Notes under the pieces: generated by a model
Databases searched by the model: none
What the model was told of the DNA's origin: nothing
Seen by the model: only the letters and a program-made list of their open reading frames with translations
Assembly (NCBI GenBank): GCA_964561495.1
Contig: CAZLPW010000020.1
Location: forward strand, 1-33,243
Direction of reading: 5' to 3'
From: CAZLPW01 sp964561495
GTDB taxonomy: Bacteria; Fidelibacterota; Marinisomatia; Marinisomatales; UBA1611
DNA length: 33,243 bases
Made by a program: the position numbers and the translations under genes
In this document: piece after piece, positions 1 to 8,575 of the stretch
Layout of the letters: each line of letters begins with the position of its first letter
Numbering within the stretch: the first letter of the stretch is position 1

Positions 1-12
1 AACTAAAAAATT

Positions 13-1845
13 TTATTTTTTAAGTGCGTATTTTTCTTTCTTTTTCAAAGCGGCTCTTTTTGTTTGGTTCAGCTCCATTTTTCTTAATCTGACATTTTTT
101 GGCGTTATTTCGACCAGTTCATCTTCTGCAATAAATTCAATATATTGGTCAAGGGATAATTGCTTTGGTGGTCTTAAATGAATCGTATTATCAGAGCCTG
201 CAGCACGCATATTTGTCAGTTTTTTTTCTCTTGTAATATTAATATTTAAATCGCCTTCTCTGTTGCGCTCCCCTACAACCATTCCATCGTAAACATCAGT
301 CCCTATTTTTATGAATAATTCACCCCTATCTGCCATTCCTGTACAGGCGTATGTTGTTACTTTACCATTCCTATCAGAAACAAGTGCTCCAGAGTTTCTT
401 TGTGGAATAGGTCCAAACCATTTTGCATAGCCATCAAACAATTTGTTCATTATTCCAGCTCCTTGTGTATCGGTCATAAACTGAGATCTGAACCCAATTA
501 AACCCCGTGATGGAATCGAGAACTCAATATTAACTCGACCAGTTCCATGATTTTGAAGATTTGTCATTTTTCCTTTTCTACCAGATAGTTTTTCTGTAAC
601 TATGCCTACTTTTTCTTCAGGAATATCTAAAAACACTTTTTCCATTGGCTCGAGTTTATTGCCGCTTTCCATTTTTGTTATGACGTGCGGTTTTGATACC
701 ATGAACTCATATCCTTCTCTTCTCATAGTCTCAATTAAAATGGCCATCTGTAATTCACCTCTACCTCGAACTTCAAAAATATTAGTTTGTTCTGTATTAA
801 GGACATGAAGAGAAACATTCCCTAAGGTTTCTCGATAGAGTCTTTCTGATAGATGCCTAGTTGTTAAAAACTTTCCATCTTGTCCTGCGAAGGGGCTGTC
901 ATTTACATAAAAAAGCATTGAAACTGTTGGTTCATCTACTTTAATGCGTGCAAGGGGGATTGGTGATTCATTATCAGAAATGGTATCTCCAATGGAAATA
1001 TCTTCTATCCCAGCGAATGCTATTATATCTCCTGATTCAACCTCATCGACCAATACTTTTTTTAACCCGTGAAAAGTATATAAAGCAGAAAATTTTTGAT
1101 TCTGTCTATTTTCTTTTATTTTACATAAAGAATATGATTTATTCATTGAGAGCATCCCATTGTTTAATCTACCTACAGCAATCTGTCCTACATATGAATC
1201 ATAATCAAGGCTGGTAATCAAAAATTGAGGAGGAAGATCATTATTTGCTTCAGGGCCAGGGATCGTATCAAGAATAGTTTTAAATAATGGTATAAGATTA
1301 TCAGAGACTTTATTAATATCTTTTTTAGCTAATCCTTTTTTCGAATCAGTATAAATAATGGGAAAGTCTATTTGATCTTCAGATGCTCCGAGATCGATAA
1401 AAAGATCGTATACTTCATCTACAACTTCACTAATCCTGGCATCTGCTCGATCTATTTTATTTATAACCAAAATTATAGGTAGATGTTTTTCCAAAGCTTT
1501 TTTTAAAACAAACCGAGTTTGAGGAAGTGGACCTTCACTTGCATCGACTAGTAGAAGAGCACCATCAACTAGATTGAGGCTTCTTTCGACCTCTCCACCG
1601 AAGTCAGCATGTCCTGGTGTATCAAGAATATTTATCTTTATATCATTGTAAAATACTGCAGTATTTTTTGCAGTAATTGTAATACCTCTTTCTTTTTCAA
1701 GGTCCATCGAATCCATAACTCGGTCTTCTATATTTTGATGTGCCTTGAAAGTTCCACTTTGTTTTAAGAGACCATCGACCAGGGTAGTCTTTCCATGATC
1801 TACATGAGCTATAATAGCAATATTTCTAATAGAATCTTTTCTCAT
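13..1845 (-). CDS. typA: TypA/BipA ribosome-associated translational GTPase
   Basis: This is a full-length 610-residue member of the TypA/BipA family (usual length about 600-615). The GTPase domain is at the N-terminus. The P-loop AHVDHGKT is at residues 13-20, the switch region contains RGITI, G3 reads DTPGHADF and G4 reads NKID. EF-G-like domains II, III and V and the BipA-specific C-terminal domain follow, with SRGLIGFRSQF and TREKKLTNMRAA as family signatures. Known BipA proteins bind the ribosome, help 50S subunit assembly and matter under cold or other stress. The gene is monocistronic here: a strong hairpin separates it from the histone-like gene upstream. No clear Shine-Dalgarno is seen before the ATG. 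Confidence 0.97.
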   Translation of the reverse strand: MRKDSIRNIAIIAHVDHGKTTLVDGLLKQSGTFKAHQNIEDRVMDSMDLEKERGITITAKNTAVFYNDIKINILDTPGHADFGGEVERSLNLVDGALLLVDASEGPLPQTRFVLKKALEKHLPIILVINKIDRADARISEVVDEVYDLFIDLGASEDQIDFPIIYTDSKKGLAKKDINKVSDNLIPLFKTILDTIPGPEANNDLPPQFLITSLDYDSYVGQIAVGRLNNGMLSMNKSYSLCKIKENRQNQKFSALYTFHGLKKVLVDEVESGDIIAFAGIEDISIGDTISDNESPIPLARIKVDEPTVSMLFYVNDSPFAGQDGKFLTTRHLSERLYRETLGNVSLHVLNTEQTNIFEVRGRGELQMAILIETMRREGYEFMVSKPHVITKMESGNKLEPMEKVFLDIPEEKVGIVTEKLSGRKGKMTNLQNHGTGRVNIEFSIPSRGLIGFRSQFMTDTQGAGIMNKLFDGYAKWFGPIPQRNSGALVSDRNGKVTTYACTGMADRGELFIKIGTDVYDGMVVGERNREGDLNINITREKKLTNMRAAGSDNTIHLRPPKQLSLDQYIEFIAEDELVEITPKNVRLRKMELNQTKRAALKKKEKYALKK

Positions 1846-1864
1846 TTGTTTAATTCTAATTGTA

Positions 1865-1896
1865 AAAAAAAACCCCGCTTAATAGCGGGGTTTTTT
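1865..1896 (-). terminator. Rho-independent terminator between the histone-like gene and typA
   Basis: A GC-rich perfect stem (aaccccgct / agcggggtt, loop taat) is flanked by an A-run on one side and a T-run on the other, so it could work in both directions. It starts about 14 bases after the stop of the histone-like gene and ends about 20 bases before the typA start. Its main job is therefore probably to end the histone-like transcript. Confidence 0.88.
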
Positions 1897-1909
1897 AAAA
1901 CTAACTTAA

Positions 1910-2086
1910 TTACTCACCCGCGACTGATGCTTTGCGATAATCAGTTACTAACTTTTTTATTTCACCAATAGATTTCCGAGCTCGAGAGCCAGCTGCTTTA
2001 TTGCCATTCATGTTTTTTTCATGCTCAGACTCAAATGCATCAAAGTGATTTTTTATTTGATCATACAGATTACTTGTTTTTGACAT
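1910..2086 (-). CDS. Histone H1-like (Hc1-type) small basic DNA-binding protein
   Basis: This 58-residue gene is preceded by a good Shine-Dalgarno (aaaaagga, about 6 bases before the ATG). The protein starts MSKTSNLYDQIKNHF and has the core GNKAAGSRARKSIGEIKKL. That pattern, a helical acidic N-terminal half followed by GNKAAGxRxRK and a lysine-rich helix, is what I recognise from the short bacterial histone H1-like / Hc1-type proteins common in Bacteroidetes and relatives. These are thought to bind DNA as nucleoid proteins. The gene is followed immediately by a strong terminator and has its own short leader, so it is likely an independent, well-expressed transcript. It lacks the long lysine/alanine tail found in some longer family members. 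The family call is by motif only. Confidence 0.82.
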   Translation of the reverse strand: MSKTSNLYDQIKNHFDAFESEHEKNMNGNKAAGSRARKSIGEIKKLVTDYRKASVAGE

Positions 2087-2211
2087 CGTTTTTCCTTTTT
2101 TGTTAAAATAAATATATTTCCAAGGCCGAGATATTAATAATCCTTTACCTAAAAGTTGTTATTTTTTTTTGTCATTTGTAAATTTTTTTTATTAGCCTAA
2201 ATAATCCTTGA

Positions 2212-3126
2212 TTAATATTTATCACCAAAGTATTCCCAAAGTAATTTGGAAATATTTCTTATCAGGACAAACCCTTCATTATTATGGTCCCAGCTAGTAT
2301 CTTTTTGGTTATTAGTAATTATGCAAAACGCGTAGTCTCCCCTTGGAGCATTTACGAGAACAACCTCGGAACGTGATTTATTAACTGCACCTTGTTTTGA
2401 GGCGACTTGGAAATTGGGAGGAATTTGAGATAGAGCTTCTTCATCCCAGTATATTCGAGTTAGGTGCCTATAAATTTTTTCGCTATATAATTTTGATACG
2501 ATTTTACCTTCTCTAATCATAATTATTAGATTCCCCATTTCTTTTGCGGTCGTTTGACCCCAACCATATTTCTCTTTATTATTTTCTCGTCCGCTTGTTC
2601 GTGAGTTAACGCGGGTGTTTTTAAAATTATTTAGGGATAACCAATTATTTATAGCTAGACCGCCACCAGCAATTTTTTGCAACCACAGACTTGCGTGATT
2701 ATCACTAAATGTAATCATATGGGTTAGTAGTTGTTTAATTGTAATATGCTCGCCATCCTTAAATCTTGATAGTGCATCTTCACCTTGCCATTTATAGTTT
2801 ATAGAATCCTTGTAATAGTATACTATACTATCTAGACTTAATTCATTCCTTTCTATCTTATCAAATATTTTTATTAATATTGGGATCTTAATTAGACTTG
2901 CAGTCGGCATTATTTTATTTTCATTGATACCGAATTCAAAGCTTAACTTAGGGTGTTTAATATAAATACTTACTTCACCATCAAACTGATCAATAAGAGC
3001 TAAAACTTCCCTTTCTAGATTTTTTTTATTTATTTTTGAAGCACATGAAAAAATGTTTAGCATTAAAAATGATGCTAGTAAAATGATTATTTTATTTTGA
3101 ATATTAAAAAAGTTTATTTTAATCAT
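2212..3126 (-). CDS. Class A beta-lactamase-type serine hydrolase, predicted lipoprotein
   Basis: This 304-residue protein belongs to the beta-lactamase/transpeptidase-like fold. The SxxK motif is S77-L-I-K80, the SDN motif is at 141-143, and the third motif is K243-Q-G245 instead of the usual KTG. The N-terminus is hydrophobic and ends in IFSC (Cys28), a plausible lipobox, so the protein probably sits in the periplasm on a lipid anchor. True class A enzymes hydrolyse beta-lactams. A chromosomal lipoprotein like this in a marine bacterium could equally be a peptidoglycan-related serine hydrolase, so resistance should not be assumed. It lies 8 bases downstream of the YidD-domain gene on the same strand and is probably co-transcribed. 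Confidence 0.82.
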   Translation of the reverse strand: MIKINFFNIQNKIIILLASFLMLNIFSCASKINKKNLEREVLALIDQFDGEVSIYIKHPKLSFEFGINENKIMPTASLIKIPILIKIFDKIERNELSLDSIVYYYKDSINYKWQGEDALSRFKDGEHITIKQLLTHMITFSDNHASLWLQKIAGGGLAINNWLSLNNFKNTRVNSRTSGRENNKEKYGWGQTTAKEMGNLIIMIREGKIVSKLYSEKIYRHLTRIYWDEEALSQIPPNFQVASKQGAVNKSRSEVVLVNAPRGDYAFCIITNNQKDTSWDHNNEGFVLIRNISKLLWEYFGDKY

Positions 3127-3134
3127 ATAAATTT

Positions 3135-3758
3135 TTATTTATAGTTTTTTGCAGATCTCCAGGCTCCATATATTTCTCCTAAGTATACAGAAAAGGCTAA
3201 AAAACCAAACAATGGTCCTGCAACGGGTCTTTTATTTTTTATTGCATAATAGGCAGTACTTGATGACATATAAAATGTCCAAAATCCCATTAAACCATCC
3301 CACGAGCGTTTAGAATAAACACGACCAGAGCCAGGTATAATCATTGAAAAAGAAGCAGCAAGCCATGGCGATTTTTTTTTGCTATTTAAACTGGGGTCTA
3401 AATAATCAATAAGACGTCCATCAGGCGCGTGAAATGGATTTCCAAGTTTTGCATGATAGTATAATGCAAATGGACTGCATCGGACAATTCGTTCTGATGT
3501 GACAGCTGCACCAGCAACCAATCCATATTTTTTTAGTGCATGTGAACCGTAGTTAGAACAACTTGGGTAGAATTGGCAATTTAATAAATCTGAATTATAT
3601 GATAGTCGTTGCCATGTAGCTATAGGCAATAGGCCGACTTTTCTGATTATAGAAATATTTTTTGAACTCAATAAGCTATCGGCTGGATACTTAGACTGTC
3701 CCAACAACAAACTGCAATTAATTAAAAAAAGCGCCCAATACATGTATAAAATTACCAA
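3135..3758 (-). CDS. yidD: YidD-domain (membrane insertion efficiency factor) protein with extra C-terminal membrane domain
   Basis: This 207-residue protein has a signal or anchor segment (about residues 1-20) and then a YidD domain with the motif CQFYPSCSNYG (61-71), a following KYG, and R90/R93-C94. Stand-alone YidD is about 70-90 residues and assists YidC-dependent membrane insertion. Here the domain is followed by about 80 residues with a small-residue hydrophobic segment (SMIIPGSGRVYSKRSWDG) and two likely transmembrane stretches. That part resembles the DUF5683-type domain of Bacteroidetes-like membrane proteins. The start could also be the Met at residue 6. The gene is divergent from the 3819 gene, so a promoter probably lies in 3759-3818, but I cannot fix its boxes in this AT-rich DNA. 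Confidence 0.8.
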   Translation of the reverse strand: MVILYMYWALFLINCSLLLGQSKYPADSLLSSKNISIIRKVGLLPIATWQRLSYNSDLLNCQFYPSCSNYGSHALKKYGLVAGAAVTSERIVRCSPFALYYHAKLGNPFHAPDGRLIDYLDPSLNSKKKSPWLAASFSMIIPGSGRVYSKRSWDGLMGFWTFYMSSSTAYYAIKNKRPVAGPLFGFLAFSVYLGEIYGAWRSAKNYK

Positions 3759-3818
3759 CTATAAGTTTAAACTGAGGCTGTTCATTTATTAGATTTATAA
3801 ACTTAAAATTATATAATT

Positions 3819-4169
3819 ATGGAAAAAATCATCGAACTCATTTCTGGGAATCCTGTTTACCAAGCCATTGCTGTTATTCTAATTTTGATTCTGGTTTATG
3901 GTATTATGAAAAAAATTATAAAACTGATTATTACTATAGGAGTTTTGCTTGTATTGTATTCGATTTATTTGAACTATACAAATCAAGAGTTACCAGTTAG
4001 CAAAGAGGACTTAAAAGAATCAGTAAGCAATAATGTTGATAAGGCAAAAAAGAAAGCCAAATCAACTGTAGAGGGAGCTCTGGAAAATGCAAAAAATGAA
4101 ATTATAGAAAAGATGGGGAAAAAAACTGATGAATTAAAAAATAAAATTGATGAAGAAATATCAAAGTAG
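3819..4169 (+). CDS. Small membrane-anchored protein with charged helical tail
   Basis: This 116-residue protein has no family I recognise. Residues about 14-50 are strongly hydrophobic, forming one long or two short transmembrane segments. The rest (about 60-116) is rich in Lys, Glu and Ala and predicted to be helical or coiled-coil, with a repeated pattern like KAKKKAKSTVEGALENAK that resembles late-embryogenesis or apolipophorin-type amphipathic helices. Its 3' end overlaps the 3' end of the convergent PhoH-like gene by 9 bases. No Shine-Dalgarno is visible; the upstream DNA is almost pure A/T. Confidence 0.65.
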   Translation: MEKIIELISGNPVYQAIAVILILILVYGIMKKIIKLIITIGVLLVLYSIYLNYTNQELPVSKEDLKESVSNNVDKAKKKAKSTVEGALENAKNEIIEKMGKKTDELKNKIDEEISK

Positions 4170-5486
4170 CTCACTTGCGATTTCTGCGAGTTGACTACGT
4201 TCTCCTTTTTCCAAAGTTATGTGAGCAAAGATTTTTCTCCCTTGCATTTTACTTATTAAATGAGTTAGTCCATTTGAATGTTTGTCCAGATACGGATGGT
4301 CTATCTGATTGATGTCACCCGTGAAAATTATTTTTGTACCTTCTCCAGCTCTGGTGATAATTGTTTTTACTTCATGGGGTGTTAGATTTTGGGCTTCATC
4401 AACAATAAAAAATGCCTTTTGTAAACTTCTTCCACGTATATAGGCAAGGGGTGTTATTAATAGCTTTTGTTCTTCTAGCATTTTATTAATTTTATTTATA
4501 CGCTTATCATTTGATTTAAACTGATTCTTAATTACTGATAAATTATCAAATAAAGGTTGCATATATGGGTCTAGCTTTGATTGAATATCACCAGGTAAAA
4601 ACCCTAGATCTCTATTGCTAAGAGGAATAATCGGGCGGGCAAGATAAATTTTCTTGAAATTAGATTTGGATTCCAATGCTGTAGCAAGAGCAAGTAAGGT
4701 TTTTCCAGTTCCTGCGTTCCCTAAAAGAGAAACTAATTGTATCCGTCTATCTAAAAGAATTTGGATAGCAAATGATTGCTCCGCATTTTTTGGAATAATG
4801 TCGTACGCTTTTTGAGGATTGATGCGAATAATTTTATTTTCAAATGGATCAAAGATTGCCAAAAGTGATTTTTTCCCGTTCCTTAAAATAAAGTTTTCAT
4901 TAGCAGTCGGATTTTTTATTTCTGGGAGAAAATTACAATCAACACCCTGTGATTTTGATAAGGACTCTATCTTGTCGCAATCAATATTTTCAACCAACCT
5001 AGTTCCACTATAAAGACTTTTGATACTTTTTATTTTATCAGTTGTATAATCCTCAGACTTCATGCCAAGAGAGCGTGCTTTAAGTCTCATGTTTGTATCT
5101 TTAGATACTAAAATTACTTTTCGGTCTTTATATTTTTCATATAGTTTATATGCACAGTTGATGATTCTATGGTCTGGACTATCTTCATTAAATGAAGCCC
5201 TAACTTTTTTGTTCCAAGAGTGGTTTACTACAACATTTATTTTCCCTTCTTTGTCTGACTCTGTTTTTTTAAATCTATGAATTCCATTAGACATCTTATC
5301 TAATTGTCTAAGGAACTGTCTCGCGTTATGGTGAATTTGTTCGTTCCCTCTTTTAAACTGATCAAGCTCCTCAAGCACCGAAATAGGAATTACGATCTCA
5401 TTATCTTCAAAATTGTCTATACAGGATGCATCGTGAAGGATCACATTTGTATCTAAAATAAATAGTTTAGGTGTAGTTTTTTTCAA
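4161..5486 (-). CDS. phoH: PIN domain-PhoH family ATPase
   Basis: This 441-residue protein has two domains. The N-terminal PIN-like ribonuclease domain (about 5-150) contains the acidic residues expected of the fold (LDTNVILHD, then EELDQFKRG, then VSKDTNMRLKA). The C-terminal PhoH P-loop ATPase (about 225-441) has Walker A GNAGTGKT and Walker B IVDEAQNLTP, followed by TGDINQID. This is the PhoH2/YlaK architecture; related proteins have RNA helicase and RNase activity. The length matches the family (about 430-450). It is convergent with the 3819 gene, overlapping by 9 bases, and no partner gene is evident. Confidence 0.93.
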   Translation of the reverse strand: MKKTTPKLFILDTNVILHDASCIDNFEDNEIVIPISVLEELDQFKRGNEQIHHNARQFLRQLDKMSNGIHRFKKTESDKEGKINVVVNHSWNKKVRASFNEDSPDHRIINCAYKLYEKYKDRKVILVSKDTNMRLKARSLGMKSEDYTTDKIKSIKSLYSGTRLVENIDCDKIESLSKSQGVDCNFLPEIKNPTANENFILRNGKKSLLAIFDPFENKIIRINPQKAYDIIPKNAEQSFAIQILLDRRIQLVSLLGNAGTGKTLLALATALESKSNFKKIYLARPIIPLSNRDLGFLPGDIQSKLDPYMQPLFDNLSVIKNQFKSNDKRINKINKMLEEQKLLITPLAYIRGRSLQKAFFIVDEAQNLTPHEVKTIITRAGEGTKIIFTGDINQIDHPYLDKHSNGLTHLISKMQGRKIFAHITLEKGERSQLAEIASELL

Positions 5487-5604
5487 AATCCTAAATGGGG
5501 CAAAATATTAATTCTAAGGACTTAATACTTAATAAATAATATAGAACCATTGATTCAATAGAAATAAAAATAATTATTTGATTTTAATGTTTTGATCAAT
5601 TTAT

Positions 5605-5844
5605 TTATAAAATTGAATAAATAATATTATATAATACTATTGTATAGACTATGCTCAAAGAGATGATGCTTGCTGGAGTAATTCTGTAATCTTTGGTATA
5701 TAATTTTTGTTTTGTTTTTGTTTTATAATAGTCCAACAAAATTTTCAGTGTTTGGTTGCTAAAAAATATATTGATAACAAATAAAACGAATATAACCAAA
5801 TGGTCAAAAAATGTTAATGAGTTAAGCCAGTGTCCTATTTTCAT
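5605..5844 (-). CDS. Short membrane protein of unknown function, possibly truncated
   Basis: This 79-residue protein has two hydrophobic segments (about 14-32 and 58-77) separated by a Lys/Tyr-rich cytoplasmic-looking stretch. The start codon directly abuts the stop of the Nudix gene, so it is translationally coupled to it. I do not recognise the family. The N-terminal half resembles the start of larger polytopic membrane proteins (for example CAAX-protease-like ones), so it may be a truncated remnant. The 118 bases after its stop (5487-5604) hold no recognisable continuation or gene. Confidence 0.5.
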   Translation of the reverse strand: MKIGHWLNSLTFFDHLVIFVLFVINIFFSNQTLKILLDYYKTKTKQKLYTKDYRITPASIISLSIVYTIVLYNIIYSIL

Positions 5845-6465
5845 TTAATTTATTAGAATTTCTCTAAACTCATTTAAGATGCATCCAGTCGCGCCCCATA
5901 CATGTTCTGATTCCAATTCAAAATAGGGTACCGAAACGTCAATATCTTTCATCGATATTATTTTATTTTTTTTATTTTTTTTATTGATCAATGAATCTAC
6001 GGATACAGTTATGATTTTTTCGACTTCATGAGCATTGGGATAGGTATAAGGCTTGGTCTTCATCCAGCCAATAAATGGGAATATTTTAAAAGGAGTAACT
6101 GGTATTTTATATGGAGTGAGCTTACCGATTAGCGACACATCTAATTTATTTACGCCTATTTCTTCTTCAGTTTCTCTTAATGCTGTCTCTTCAAGAGTTT
6201 CATCTCTGTTTTTAGTTCCACCAGGAAGAGAAATTTGACCTTTATGATATTTTAATTTATTAGTTCGTTTTGTTAGAAAAAAATTCCAAATATTTTCATG
6301 AGGAAATATTAAAATTAAAACACTAGCAGGTGTATATTGGTTTGAAAAATTAGAAAAGCTGTATTGTTTATTTAATGGTTTTGCTAACATAGAATGATGC
6401 TCTATTGGACCTGGAAGTTCAGAGGTTAATTTTTTTTTTAATACTTCTATGAATTCAGATTTCAT
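5845..6465 (-). CDS. Nudix hydrolase, CoA pyrophosphatase type
   Basis: This 206-residue protein carries a complete Nudix box at residues 83-105 (GGTKNRDETLEETALRE, then EEIGV), with all the metal-binding glutamates present. Just before it is the sequence LTKRTNKLKYHKGQISLPGG, which matches the CoA-pyrophosphatase signature upstream of the Nudix box in NudL/NUDT7-like enzymes. These cleave CoA or acyl-CoA to 3',5'-ADP and phosphopantetheine. The gene is divergent from the HAD phosphatase across 58 bases and is followed without a gap by the small membrane protein. Confidence 0.9.
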   Translation of the reverse strand: MKSEFIEVLKKKLTSELPGPIEHHSMLAKPLNKQYSFSNFSNQYTPASVLILIFPHENIWNFFLTKRTNKLKYHKGQISLPGGTKNRDETLEETALRETEEEIGVNKLDVSLIGKLTPYKIPVTPFKIFPFIGWMKTKPYTYPNAHEVEKIITVSVDSLINKKNKKNKIISMKDIDVSVPYFELESEHVWGATGCILNEFREILIN

Positions 6466-6523
6466 TTGAGGAATAATCCATTATATATAAATCTATTATG
6501 ATAAATCTTTAAATTAATGCCCT

Positions 6524-7180
6524 ATGAAATATAAGCATATACTTTGGGATTGGAACGGGACTCTTTTAGATGATAGGTGGCTATGCGTTGAATCAATAAA
6601 TAGAATATTAAAAAGAAGAAGAATGCCGCCCATATTGGAAAAAACATATAAAGAAACGTTTTGTTTTCCCGTAATAAAATATTATAAAACTCTAGGATTT
6701 GATTTTATCAAAGAATCGTTTAAAGATTTAAGTTCAGAGTTTATAGAATATTATAAAGATAATTTTTATAGATTAAATCTTCATACTAATTCAGAATTAA
6801 TTTTAAAAAAAATAAAGGAAACTAGAATTAAGCAATCAATTTTATCTGCATCAAAACAAGAAATTTTAGAAGAAAATATAAAGTTTTTTAATCTCGAAAA
6901 ATATTTTAATAAAATAGTAGGAATTAATAATCACTATGCTAGTGGGAAAATTGATGCTGCCTTTCAAATCGTTGATTTAATTAAAACTAACAGTTCAGAT
7001 ATTCTTTTAGTAGGAGATACTGTACATGATAGCGAGGTAGCCGAAAAAATTGATTCAGACTGTATTTTAATAGATCAGGGTTATGTTAATAGACAGAGGC
7101 TGGAAGCCACAAAAAGAAAAATATTTTCCAATATAATGGAAGTAATGGATCATATAAGTCCTAAAAGAACATTTTCATAA
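6524..7180 (+). CDS. HAD-superfamily phosphatase, phosphoglycolate-phosphatase-like
   Basis: This 218-residue protein has HAD motif I at residues 8-16 (WDWNGTLLD, nucleophile D9), motif II around LSASK, a lysine in SGKIDA, and motif III LVGDTVHDSE. It has a helical cap between motifs I and II, as in Gph-type enzymes. The position two after the nucleophile is Asn (N11) rather than the usual Asp, a variant also seen in some Gph-like proteins of the Bacteroidetes group. The substrate is not deducible. The gene reads toward sodN, 77 bases away on the same strand. Confidence 0.87.
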   Translation: MKYKHILWDWNGTLLDDRWLCVESINRILKRRRMPPILEKTYKETFCFPVIKYYKTLGFDFIKESFKDLSSEFIEYYKDNFYRLNLHTNSELILKKIKETRIKQSILSASKQEILEENIKFFNLEKYFNKIVGINNHYASGKIDAAFQIVDLIKTNSSDILLVGDTVHDSEVAEKIDSDCILIDQGYVNRQRLEATKRKIFSNIMEVMDHISPKRTFS

Positions 7181-7257
7181 AAAACAAAATTAAAGATAAC
7201 CTGTGTAAAAGACTTCATTATTCTAAATTCAGAGGTGAATAAACTTGGAAACTGATT

Positions 7258-7734
7258 ATGAAACTACTAATTATTAAATTTTTTATTTTCACAACTTTAT
7301 CTCAATCAATATTGGTTGGGCATTGCCAAGTGCCGTGTGGCATTTATGATGATGTTTCTAGGATAAGACAAATACAGGAGGATTTTAGGACAATTGAAAA
7401 GGCAATGAACCAAATAATTTCTCTTAACTCTAAATCTAGTGCACAAGATAGTAATCAATTAGTCAGATGGATTAATACAAAGGAAAAGCACGCGAATAAT
7501 ATCCAAAAAACATTAACTGATTATTTTTTAGTACAAAGAATAAAGCCTAATAACAAAAAATATATTGATCAAATTTCAACGATTCATATGGTTTTAGTTT
7601 TAGCTATGAAATGTAAACAGACAGTAGCAGTTAATTACGTAGAAGAGGGAGAAAAAATTATAGAAAAATTTATAGATATATATTTTGATAAACATGGGAA
7701 AGATCATCTTAATTCCTTAAATAAAACAAATTAG
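7258..7734 (+). CDS. sodN: Nickel superoxide dismutase precursor
   Basis: This 158-residue protein contains the nickel hook H22-C-Q-V-P-C27-G-I-Y30, which matches the Ni-SOD consensus HCxxPCGxY. In mature Ni-SOD the N-terminal His1, Cys2 and Cys6 bind nickel. The remainder is a four-helix-bundle-like sequence of the right length (about 117-137 residues after the leader). The enzyme dismutates superoxide. The 21 residues before the hook are a hydrophobic leader (MKLLIIKFFIFTTLSQ, then SILVG) that looks like a Sec signal peptide. Mature Ni-SOD needs a free N-terminal His, so cleavage at G21-H22 would be required. No SodX maturation-protease gene is adjacent. A weak ggaa lies about 9 bases before the ATG. 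Confidence 0.92.
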   Translation: MKLLIIKFFIFTTLSQSILVGHCQVPCGIYDDVSRIRQIQEDFRTIEKAMNQIISLNSKSSAQDSNQLVRWINTKEKHANNIQKTLTDYFLVQRIKPNNKKYIDQISTIHMVLVLAMKCKQTVAVNYVEEGEKIIEKFIDIYFDKHGKDHLNSLNKTN

Positions 7735-7776
7735 ATTATATTATACGTATTATGTTTAAAATTTTTATTTGAGTCA

Positions 7777-8547
7777 TTGAATAATAAGTTAATAGTCAAT
7801 TCAGTATTTATCTATTTTTTCTTTGGATTCCTATTTGCTGAATCAATCGAATGGGGGAAACTAGATTCACTTGATGGGCTCTATTATAGTAATGGTACTC
7901 TTTTTACTGGCGAGGCTATAAAATATTTAAATGGGGGCCTTCAAAGAAGCACTTTTAAGAATGGTAAACCAGATGGCCTATGGCAAATTACCAATCGTGT
8001 TGGAGATCCAACTCTTTTATGTACTTATGTAGATGGTAAACCTAATGGGCGGTGGCAACAATGGTATCCTAATGGTAAAATAGAAATTGATGCAAATTTT
8101 TTAAATGGTAACTATAATGGTAGCTACTTAGAGTGGAATGAAAAAGGTAAGAAACTTATTGAAGCAAATTATGTTGATGGTCTAGAAGATGGCGAGTATA
8201 AAGAGTGGCATTTGAATGGCAAAAAAGCTATTAGAGCAACATATAACTTGGGTAAGCCAACTGGAGTCTATAAAGAGTGGTATGAATTTGGGAAAAAAAT
8301 GCTTCGGATTGATTATATTGATGGTAAAGAAAACGGGAAATGGGTTCAGTGGTATCCTAATGGTAAAAAAGAAATGATTTTAAATTTTAAAAATGGGATC
8401 GCATATGGTGAAGCTAGTTTTTGGTTTGAAAATGGCAGTCTTCAGGCTAAGGGAACTATTGTTGGAGACACGCCCAATGGAGATTGGATTTTACAAGATG
8501 CAGGTGGAGCAAGAAGAACAATGCGCGCTAAGAATTCTAGAGACTAA
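7777..8547 (+). CDS. Secreted YwqK/MORN-like repeat protein 1
   Basis: This 256-residue protein has an N-terminal signal peptide (about 1-22, ending FGFLFAES) and then roughly nine repeats of about 23 residues of the type NGKxxGxWxxWYPNGKK. That is the MORN-variant repeat of the YwqK family (COG2849). The best start is TTG at 7777, because no in-frame ATG precedes the signal peptide. YwqK proteins are often labelled antitoxins, but this one is predicted to be exported and has no toxin-like neighbour, so a surface or periplasmic beta-structure role is more likely. It is paralogous to the next gene, with the same domain order and the same ending (FW.., then a Gly-rich tail). Confidence 0.8.
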   Translation: MNNKLIVNSVFIYFFFGFLFAESIEWGKLDSLDGLYYSNGTLFTGEAIKYLNGGLQRSTFKNGKPDGLWQITNRVGDPTLLCTYVDGKPNGRWQQWYPNGKIEIDANFLNGNYNGSYLEWNEKGKKLIEANYVDGLEDGEYKEWHLNGKKAIRATYNLGKPTGVYKEWYEFGKKMLRIDYIDGKENGKWVQWYPNGKKEMILNFKNGIAYGEASFWFENGSLQAKGTIVGDTPNGDWILQDAGGARRTMRAKNSRD

Positions 8548-8575
8548 GTTTTTATTAATAAATTGAAATCTTAGC

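Noticed and set aside
3796..3817. TATAAT-like -10 box directly before the ATG at 3819
   Set aside because: The DNA is nearly all A/T, the box lies only one base before the start codon, and there is no supported -35, so it has no weight.
5487..5604. Continuation of the small membrane gene by frameshift
   Set aside because: The downstream 118 bases contain stops in all frames I read and no recognisable protein motif.
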